From the NCBI GenBank assembly GCA_028274825.1, contig JAQCMZ010000048.1, positions 1-8,200 on the forward strand: a stretch of DNA of 8,200 nucleotides. Reading direction: 5' to 3'. Origin of the DNA: Haloferacaceae archaeon (GTDB taxonomy: Archaea > Halobacteriota > Halobacteria > Halobacteriales > Haloferacaceae). The position numbers were made by a program, and so were the translations under genes. Under the pieces are notes generated by a model, which had not been told where the DNA came from, did no database searches, and was given only the letters and a program-made list of their open reading frames with translations. Below, in pieces: positions 1-4,771 of the stretch (its first letter is position 1; every line of letters begins with the position of its first letter).

Positions 1-78
1 CTGGGATCACAGTTGGAACAGGCTTAATCTGCGTTCGGAACTGACTACCGAAACCACACTACAACAAGTGAACTACCC

Positions 79-124
79 CACCCTCCCGCGCTCGGGGCTC
101 CTCGCCCCTCGGTTGTTGAGGGTG
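79..124 (-). repeat. Nested subterminal hairpin at the IS-like right end
   Basis: An outer 7-base stem (CACCCTC at 79-85 with GAGGGTG at 118-124) encloses an inner stem of GGGGC at 94-98 with GCCCC at 104-108. The structure sits about 11 bases inside the putative element end at 68. IS200/IS605 transposases recognise subterminal hairpins, and the 3' end of tnpB transcripts forms the guide (omega/re) RNA. This hairpin could be either, or a relic of both. Confidence 0.5.
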
Positions 125-126
125 TC

Positions 127-149
127 GTCAGAACTCTCCGAGTTCTGAC
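127..149. repeat. Perfect 10-base inverted repeat with 3-base loop
   Basis: GTCAGAACTC at 127-136 is followed by the loop TCC and the exact reverse complement GAGTTCTGAC at 140-149. It is part of the cluster of stems near the IS-like right end and may be a structural element of the transposon or of its RNA. Confidence 0.6.
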
Positions 150-152
150 AGC

Positions 153-179
153 TCACCAGAAGTCAGCGACGTCTGGTGA
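153..179. repeat. 8-base inverted repeat with 11-base loop
   Basis: TCACCAGA at 153-160 pairs exactly with TCTGGTGA at 172-179. It lies directly next to the 127-149 hairpin, giving three consecutive stem-loops between 79 and 179. Such an array is expected of a folded RNA or a MITE terminus rather than of coding sequence. Confidence 0.5.
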
Positions 180-426
180 TGGGGCTTCCTGGTTCTGTGT
201 CGGAATGTATCCCCGACGTGGGCACGGGGATTCCAGACTCCGCAGGTGAGTTCCCTTCACGGGTGGTTCGGAGTGTCCCACTCCTCCCGGGTGGACACTC
301 AGCCACAATCGACGGTGCACGCTTCTTGTCGCGCTTGAACATCGTCGAAACTGTGGTGAGCATCGTACTCTCGTGTTTGACTGCAGGGGTAGTAAGCGTG
401 GCCGAGAACGTGCAAGTAACTCGTGC

Positions 427-484
427 GGGCGCTGTATCCCCTCCCTACTCACTGCCGCTCGCTGAGGAAGGGGGCTTAGCGCCC
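427..484. repeat. Imperfect long inverted repeat, possible left-end hairpin of the IS-like element
   Basis: GGGCGCT at 427-433 pairs exactly with AGCGCCC at 478-484. Inside it, CCCCTCC near 438-444 pairs with GGAAGGGG near 466-473 with a one-base bulge, leaving a loop of about 20 bases. I infer that it could be the left-end structure matching the right-end hairpins at 79-149. The strand is undecided. Confidence 0.4.
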
Positions 485-638
485 TCAATTCAGCTAAAAG
501 TAGTGACGCAGCCGAGCCAGTCCAACTGACCAACTTCGAGACCACCTCTGCGGTAGCTGGCTTTTCTTTCACTGTGGATACAAACTGCGCGCCAATAGAC
601 AGCAGATCGGGTCTCAACCTGCCCTCACTTCGATCAGC

Positions 639-2108
639 TCACTCGTCGGTGCTGTCGGTGTCGAGATCTTCGACAGCGTCGATAAGGCCGACGAGATTGA
701 GGTGGCCGTCACCGTGATATGCTTCGCCGAGATCGTCTGCAGTTGAGCAGAGCAGTTCCTCAATCTGGCTGACACGCGCATTCGGAGCCTTCGCTCGCAC
801 GAGAGCGATAGCACCGACGACTCGTGGGGCTGCCATCGACGTGCCAGCTTTGTACCCCCAGCCGTTCTCGGGAGCAACGGTCGAGAGTACGAGATCGTAT
901 TCTGCAGCCACGTCACGAGGGGCACTGAGATCGATGTTGCCGCCGCTTGCGCTGATATCAACAGCCCCGTAATTCGTGTAAAACGCCGGACCAGATGTCG
1001 GCTCACGAAGGGATTCAACTGCCTCTTCGGGTTCGATCTCGTCTGCGGGCTCATCATCCCACAGATACCCAATCGGCCCGGTAGCAGAGACGGTGAACGC
1101 GCCCGGTGCCTCTGTCGGCAGCGCGAGCACGTTTTCATCAGCCATGTCGAGCCCGTCGTTCCCCGCAGATGTGACAGGAACCGTGCCGGCAGTGCGGGCA
1201 AACTCGAAGGCTCGAGCGTATAGATCACGGACCCTCCGCAGAAGGTCTCCAAATCTGTCGAGAAACACGAACGGCGCCGGAAATCCGAGGCTGAGATTCA
1301 CTGCGTCACACTCAGTCTGGGCGGCGTATACGACTGCCGCGAGAATATCGCCTGTCGCTGCGCCACCGGTCGCAGAGAAAACGCGTAACGCGAGGATTTC
1401 GGTATCTGGAGCGACACCAACAACCCCCGTATTCCCCTCGGGATCAGCGTCATTACGGGCGGCCGCAATCCCAGCGACATGGGTGCCGTGATCGGTTTCC
1501 GGAGACTCTGGGCGGAAATCGCCGTCGTCATCCGTGAAATTCTGAGACAACTCTGCGTTGACGTTCTCGGTCAAATCCGGGTGTTCGTCGAACACTCCAG
1601 TATCGATGATTCCGATCCGGGTCCCCTCACCGGTCACCTCGTCGTGTATCTCCTCACTCAGTGATAGCGCATGGTCGTTCCACTGGAGGTCTCGTCGTGT
1701 TGGCTCTGCGGGGTGGTCCGGAGGGTCATCTTCGTCGTGTTCTTCGACTGGACCGACATCGTCAGCGTCGACATTCGTCGTGTCGTTGTCGTCGATATCT
1801 GTCCCCGCGGTGAGTGTTGTCTGCCCGAAGCGATCGTGTTGTCGAAGTTCGAGATCCGGCGTCGCAGCGAGTGAATCTGAAAGCGACTCTCTTTCGGCGC
1901 TGACGACGAGTACGTTGATCTCTTGGAGGTCGTAGATAATTTCGGCCCCTGCGGGAAGATCTGCCCGATCCATCCTCGACAAGTCGACGATGAACCGAGT
2001 GAAATCACTCTTGTGCCCGGAGGCACCGGCCGGACCTGCCGCAAGCGTTCTGACTGTCGTCCCGACACCGAGGAGCCTCATGAACCGCCGTCTCGTCTGT
2101 CGTGTCAT
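639..2108 (-). CDS. Secreted subtilisin-like serine protease (S8 family, halolysin-like), Tat-exported
   Basis: This 489-residue protein is predicted to hydrolyse peptide bonds outside the cell. The N-terminus has a twin-arginine motif (TRRRFMRLLG, residues 5-14) before a short hydrophobic stretch, so Tat export is likely. The whole S8 catalytic set is visible: Asp169 in IGIIDTGV, His207 in DHGTHVAG, oxyanion Asn317 in SAGNDG and Ser424 in GTSMAAP. Residues about 33-95 look like an I9-type propeptide (VDLSRMD, NVLVVSAE). A very acidic, probably disordered linker at 100-140 joins it to the catalytic domain, which runs from about 145 to 478. There is no C-terminal PPC or other accessory domain. 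Halolysins are usually somewhat longer at the C-terminus, so this is a compact form. The ATG at 2106-2108 is chosen because a TTTAAATA box lies 22-29 bases upstream and the Tat motif starts at once. The function call is firm; substrate and maturation are inferred. Confidence 0.93.
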   Translation of the reverse strand: MTRQTRRRFMRLLGVGTTVRTLAAGPAGASGHKSDFTRFIVDLSRMDRADLPAGAEIIYDLQEINVLVVSAERESLSDSLAATPDLELRQHDRFGQTTLTAGTDIDDNDTTNVDADDVGPVEEHDEDDPPDHPAEPTRRDLQWNDHALSLSEEIHDEVTGEGTRIGIIDTGVFDEHPDLTENVNAELSQNFTDDDGDFRPESPETDHGTHVAGIAAARNDADPEGNTGVVGVAPDTEILALRVFSATGGAATGDILAAVVYAAQTECDAVNLSLGFPAPFVFLDRFGDLLRRVRDLYARAFEFARTAGTVPVTSAGNDGLDMADENVLALPTEAPGAFTVSATGPIGYLWDDEPADEIEPEEAVESLREPTSGPAFYTNYGAVDISASGGNIDLSAPRDVAAEYDLVLSTVAPENGWGYKAGTSMAAPRVVGAIALVRAKAPNARVSQIEELLCSTADDLGEAYHGDGHLNLVGLIDAVEDLDTDSTDE

Positions 2109-2129
2109 TGAAAATTGTAATGTGAGGAG

Positions 2130-2137
2130 TATTTAAA
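2130..2137 (-). promoter_or_regulatory. TATA box of the S8 protease gene
   Basis: The minus strand reads TTTAAATA, a near-ideal haloarchaeal TATA element, centred about 26 bases upstream of the ATG at 2108. Transcription starting about 25 bases downstream would begin at or next to the start codon, giving a leaderless mRNA. Confidence 0.65.
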
Positions 2138-2303
2138 CAATAGTTCGTGAGCTTCGTCGATTGGGAATAGCCGAATCAGCAACACCGGATTCAACACAGC
2201 CGCGGATTGACGACCGGCACTTTTCGCGGTGATTTCCGCTCAGCGGATGTCTTCCAACTCCCGACCCGAGTGTTCGGCACCCGGAATCTCTTGTGTTGAG
2301 TTG

Positions 2304-2321
2304 TCGAGAGATATCTCTCGA
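2304..2321. repeat. 18-base perfect palindrome downstream of the membrane-protein gene
   Basis: TCGAGAGATATCTCTCGA is identical to its reverse complement over 18 bases. It starts 6 bases beyond the stop codon of the minus-strand membrane-protein gene and about 170 bases upstream of the protease TATA box. With no loop it looks more like a dimeric protein-binding site than a hairpin terminator. A role in 3'-end formation or as a distal operator for the protease is possible but not shown. Confidence 0.5.
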
Positions 2322-2326
2322 GATAC

Positions 2327-2755
2327 TCACGACCGAATGAGGATGATGGCTCCAGTGGAAGCAAGAAGCGTGACGACAGCTACCGAGACGAACCCAAGCG
2401 GTTGGTAGCCGGTTAGCGCTATCGCCAGACAGCTAACCGCGAGGAGGAGACTGACGCTGAGTATTCGACGTTGCATTTGCCGGCTGATCTCGAATCCTTG
2501 TGAGTGAGCGTATCCGACCCCACCGAGAAACACGAGCAAAGCAGTTCCGGCGCCATATCCCGGGACTTCGCCAGCGACTGTCGCGATCAACAAGATGACT
2601 CCGCCAGTAGTCCCGCCTACGACGATGGCCCACGGCGCAGGGCGAGCAGGCGGGTCACCGTATCCGGTCGCGTATGCTACTGCTGGAAGGACGATGGTCA
2701 CCGCGAGAAACAGCGCATACAGTGTCCGGTCGAGAGTTGGACCAGCGCCAGACAC
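2327..2755 (-). CDS. Small multi-pass membrane protein, function unknown (possibly second half of a split gene)
   Basis: I do not recognise this 142-residue protein. It is almost entirely hydrophobic, with about five membrane segments near residues 10-30, 41-62, 66-83, 97-115 and 119-140. A short basic stretch (RQMQRR) between segments 3 and 4 probably marks a cytoplasmic loop. The only start that fits is a GTG at 2753-2755, inside the upstream reading frame, giving an unusually long overlap of 58 bases. There is no separate promoter at a leaderless distance. Residues 1-60 resemble residues 41-94 of the upstream product, including the PAxAYA motif (PAVAYA here, PAAAYA there) and a Gly-rich helix after it. 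It may be a translationally coupled paralogue, or the continuation of the upstream gene after a frameshift. That the frame is coding is fairly sure; its N-terminus is not. Confidence 0.65.
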   Translation of the reverse strand: MSGAGPTLDRTLYALFLAVTIVLPAVAYATGYGDPPARPAPWAIVVGGTTGGVILLIATVAGEVPGYGAGTALLVFLGGVGYAHSQGFEISRQMQRRILSVSLLLAVSCLAIALTGYQPLGFVSVAVVTLLASTGAIILIRS

Positions 2756-3042
2756 GAGCGATAGAGTAGCAGCAATCCGGCCACCAACCCTGCGGCGACG
2801 GTGACAGGAACAACTGGAAGAATGTTCGTGGGGTCGTCATCGCGATTGACCGCATACGCTGCTGCCGGATACAAGAACACGAGTCCGGTAACAATCGACC
2901 GAGCGAAATCGTCTGTCGAGACTAACGCAAACGCCAGCGCACCAATCGCGAGTACTACTCCGGCAATCAACACGAGAGCCGCGACACCCTCTGCACTGCT
3001 AGCCGACGACGATCCAGGGCCTCCCGAATGAGCGCCACTCAC
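2698..3042 (-). CDS. Small membrane protein, function unknown (possibly first half of a split gene)
   Basis: This 114-residue product has a Ser/Gly-rich N-terminus and three likely membrane segments near residues 19-41, 48-64 and 74-94. I do not recognise a family. The GTG at 3040-3042 is preferred over an upstream GTG at 3105 because a GATATAGA box lies about 23 bases before it, and because the extra residues look basic and unrelated. The last 18 residues (from CLALVQ) contain three Cys and are not membrane-like, unlike the rest. They coincide with the overlap with the next frame, which continues hydrophobic helices similar to this protein's own. That suggests the tail is read in the wrong frame and that one longer 8-helix protein was originally encoded across 2327-3042. 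An authentic two-gene overlap cannot be excluded. Confidence 0.6.
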   Translation of the reverse strand: MSGAHSGGPGSSSASSAEGVAALVLIAGVVLAIGALAFALVSTDDFARSIVTGLVFLYPAAAYAVNRDDDPTNILPVVPVTVAAGLVAGLLLLYRSCLALVQLSTGHCMRCFSR

Positions 3043-3060
3043 TGGTGTTTCCTCGGGTGA

Positions 3061-3068
3061 TCTATATC
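3061..3068 (-). promoter_or_regulatory. Probable TATA box for the membrane-protein gene(s)
   Basis: The minus strand reads GATATAGA about 19-26 bases upstream of the GTG at 3042. This fits a leaderless start there and argues against the longer start at 3105, which has no comparable A/T-rich box at that distance. Confidence 0.45.
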
Positions 3069-3285
3069 GGAGTGTTCTGCTGAGTTGTAGAAAACGCTTC
3101 GACACCCGATTCGACCACCTCTTTTGAGTTTGTTAGTCAGTGAGTGTGTTCCCGTCACCTCTATCACGCCAAACACTGTGAGCGCGCGCAGAACAGGCAC
3201 GCAGAGGCGGAGACACACTCTTCGAGAAACCCCGGCCCTGTTGTCGGAGTGTCGGGGTGATTCTGCCACTTCGTGAGTGATTCCG

Positions 3286-3295
3286 AAAGATAAAG
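3286..3295 (+). promoter_or_regulatory. Probable TATA element of the TRAM gene
   Basis: AAAGATAAAG is centred about 29 bases upstream of the ATG at 3320. It is the only A/T-rich block at the leaderless distance. It lies in the divergent region of about 277 bases shared with the minus-strand membrane-protein gene. Confidence 0.45.
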
Positions 3296-3319
3296 ACCAG
3301 CGACGAAAAAGGTTGTATT

Positions 3320-3799
3320 ATGGCCGACTGTCCACTGGCAGATGAGTGCCCGAGTTTCCAAGAACGGATCGAGGGAATGGGCTGTCAGCACTACGGCGAC
3401 CGGGGGGGTGCAGAGTGGTGTAGCCACTACGATATGCCAATCTCGGATCTGAAACAACAGCCGGTCAAACCAGGCGAAGAAATCGTTGTCGAGGTCGACG
3501 ATATTCACGAGAGCGGGGCAGGAGTCGGCCGCACTGACGACGGGTTCATCGTGATGGTCGACGGATTACTTCCGCCTGCGAAGGCTCGTGTCCGAATCGA
3601 CCGTGTCAAATCAAATCACGCTCGCGCCAAGAGAGTCATCGAGGAACTCCCCTTAGAACCCGACGACGATAGCGAAGACGACGACAGCGATACCGCTGAG
3701 AGTGACACCGAAAATGATGGTGAGGGTAGTAATGACACTGACCGGGACCGCGGAGCGCGTGAGCGTCTCGGAAGCCGAGAAGACTTTTGGGGCAAGTAA
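3320..3799 (+). CDS. TRAM-domain protein with N-terminal Cys cluster and acidic tail
   Basis: This 159-residue protein probably binds RNA. A TRAM domain spans about residues 48-110; its small beta barrel is visible as alternating hydrophobic strands (EEIVVEVDDIHESGAGVGR, then FIVMVDG and ARVRIDRV). In RNA-modifying enzymes TRAM contacts RNA, and stand-alone archaeal TRAM proteins have been described as RNA chaperone-like. The N-terminus carries Cys4, Cys10, Cys22 and Cys34, with His24 and His36 nearby, which could bind zinc or an Fe-S cluster. Residues 114-140 are nearly all Asp, Glu and Ser and are probably disordered; the final residues turn basic (RDRGARERLGSRED). No methyltransferase or radical-SAM domain is attached, so it is not TrmA- or MiaB-like. 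It appears to be transcribed alone and divergently from the membrane-protein gene. The domain call is strong; the cellular role is inferred. Confidence 0.88.
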   Translation: MADCPLADECPSFQERIEGMGCQHYGDRGGAEWCSHYDMPISDLKQQPVKPGEEIVVEVDDIHESGAGVGRTDDGFIVMVDGLLPPAKARVRIDRVKSNHARAKRVIEELPLEPDDDSEDDDSDTAESDTENDGEGSNDTDRDRGARERLGSREDFWGK

Positions 3800-3896
3800 C
3801 CTATCAAAATCCCAGTTGAGTGTCTCGGGGGTCGACTGCTTACGACTGAGGCCGTTGACTTGCTCTGTGATGTTCTGTGACCCGCTGACGAGTCTC

Positions 3897-3902
3897 TTTT
3901 TT
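3897..3902 (+). terminator. Oligo-T tract downstream of the TRAM gene, possible terminator
   Basis: A run of six T in GAGTCTCTTTTTTGAGGGG lies about 98 bases after the TRAM stop codon on the coding strand. Archaeal RNA polymerase terminates at T-rich tracts without needing a hairpin. A second T6 tract follows at 3954-3959. Confidence 0.3.
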
Positions 3903-3953
3903 GAGGGGTGCGTGACGAACTGTCGTTTCTTTCCGTTGACCCGACCAGCATGG

Positions 3954-3959
3954 TTTTTT
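3954..3959 (+). promoter_or_regulatory. T6 tract at the TATA position of the Tfx-family gene
   Basis: Six consecutive T are centred about 27 bases before the ATG at 3984, exactly where the TATA element of a leaderless gene should be, although the sequence is a poor TATA match. The tract could equally be a second termination signal for the TRAM transcript. Confidence 0.3.
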
Positions 3960-3983
3960 CCACCCCCGCCCACATGTGCAGTC

Positions 3984-4481
3984 ATGAATGATGAGGAGGC
4001 GGGTGACGGGGTGAGCTTAGATGGTGAGGATCTCTCCCCGGAAGATGTCCTCACGAGGACGGGCTTCGACGCTACTCAAAGCGTGCTCACCCGCCGCCAG
4101 GCGGAGGTACTCGCCCTCCGGGAGCGTGGCCTGCGTCAGTCGGACATCGCTGACTATCTCGGCACTTCCCGGGCCAACGTCTCCAGCGTCGAGGCCAGTG
4201 CCCGCGAAAATATTAGAAAAGCCCGTGAAACGGTGGCATTTGCGGAGACACTTGCCGCACCAGTCTGCATCGAGATTGATGATAACACCGACCTCTATGA
4301 TGTCCCCAAACAGGTCTTTGACGCGTGTGACGATGTCGGTGTCAAAGTCAACCGAACTGCTCCGGAACTGATGAAAGTCGTCAGCGATGCAGCCGGTGAT
4401 GCCGTGCAAGGCCGGCAGATTCGGCGGCGACTGTTCGTTAGCGTCAGTTCTGAAGGCACCGTCCGCGTCCGTGTCACGTGA
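3984..4481 (+). CDS. Tfx-family DNA-binding transcriptional regulator
   Basis: This 165-residue protein is expected to bind DNA and control transcription. Residues about 35-80 form the helix-turn-helix: LTRRQAEVLALRERGLRQSD, then IADYLGTSRANVSSVEASAR and ENIRKARET. This closely matches the archaeal Tfx family, named for the Methanothermobacter protein that binds the molybdenum formylmethanofuran dehydrogenase promoter. The Tfx C-terminal part is also present: APVCIEIDDNTDLYDVPKQV at 92-111 and a segment around PELMKVVSDAAG at 127-138. Length is normal for the family apart from an acidic N-terminal extension of about 30 residues. The ATG at 3984 is preferred; the frame stays open upstream into the 3' end of the TRAM gene, but that part has no Tfx similarity and poor composition. 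Target genes are unknown, and the methanogen target need not apply in a haloarchaeon. It has no operon partner. Confidence 0.88.
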   Translation: MNDEEAGDGVSLDGEDLSPEDVLTRTGFDATQSVLTRRQAEVLALRERGLRQSDIADYLGTSRANVSSVEASARENIRKARETVAFAETLAAPVCIEIDDNTDLYDVPKQVFDACDDVGVKVNRTAPELMKVVSDAAGDAVQGRQIRRRLFVSVSSEGTVRVRVT

Positions 4482-4771
4482 TTTGACTGCCGGTTTGAAC
4501 AGTGTCTCGCAGTTTCTGCAGAGAGTCATTCCAGATCCGCTTTCGCCCCACTCGCGTGGCTCTCCAGGTGTCTGTGCGCATCGTTTCGGCTCTAGTCGCT
4601 CCCGTCTTTCTCACGTCTTGCTGTCTCTGTCCGCTCCGACTCAACGACGCTGGATTGTCACACTCTCGCGAGTCGACTCAGATCATGTCACGGGCCACTC
4701 GTTCGATCAGAGAAAAGTACCATGAGAAGATTCCGCATCCTTTTAGCGATGCCTCAAGTACGCAAATACGA
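4482..4771. other. Intergenic region without a supported gene
   Basis: In these 290 bases, open frames exist on both strands, but their predicted residues (Ser-, Arg- and Cys-rich) look non-coding. The only functional element I see is the TATA-like CCTTTTAG near its 3' end. An extended reading of the downstream MutS-like gene into this region adds 90 residues of low-quality sequence and is rejected. Confidence 0.5.
4740..4746 (+). promoter_or_regulatory. Probable TATA element of the MutS-like gene
   Basis: CTTTTAG is centred about 29 bases before the ATG at 4772. The position fits a leaderless transcript and supports the 658-residue reading over the longer one. Confidence 0.4.

Larger units (their letters stand above)
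68..500 (-). mobile_element. Remnant or MITE-like derivative of an IS200/IS605 (TnpB-type) element
   Basis: Read on the minus strand, this stretch ends in a G-rich hairpin followed by GGGTGGGGTAGTTCAC. From memory, that resembles the right ends of haloarchaeal IS200/IS605 (IS1341-type) elements. Several inverted repeats lie inside, at 79-124, 127-149, 153-179 and 427-484. No intact TnpB is present: there is no zinc-ribbon CxxC pair and no RuvC-like motif in any minus frame. One minus frame (163-363) ends with residues loosely like the tail of haloarchaeal TnpB (TEPGSPITRRR), which could be a decayed C-terminus. The size, about 430 bases, and the palindrome content would also fit a non-autonomous MITE such as the haloarchaeal PATE elements. 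The right end near 68 is better supported than the left boundary near 485-505, which is a guess. This is inference from structure and recalled family features; no alignment was possible. Confidence 0.45.

Noticed and set aside
176..529. Plus-strand open frame of 117 residues in the IS-like region
   Set aside because: It runs through three or more perfect inverted repeats, has no family motif, and fits better as non-coding element sequence.
2133..2330. Minus-strand 65-residue frame between the protease and membrane-protein genes
   Set aside because: It covers the 18-base palindrome and the protease promoter region, is Arg/Ser/Cys-rich and has no recognisable feature.
3971..3978. CACATGTG palindrome six bases before the Tfx-family ATG, as an autoregulatory operator
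   Set aside because: An 8-base palindrome is expected by chance about once in 256 positions; without a second copy the claim is too weak.
3702..3983. In-frame upstream extension of the Tfx-family protein
   Set aside because: It overlaps the 3' end of the TRAM gene in another frame, has Cys- and Phe-rich non-haloarchaeal composition, and adds nothing to the Tfx fold.
4502..4771. In-frame N-terminal extension of 90 residues for the MutS-like protein
   Set aside because: The extension is rich in Ser, Arg and Cys with no helix-hairpin-helix character, whereas a TATA-like element and the HhH motif both point to the ATG at 4772.
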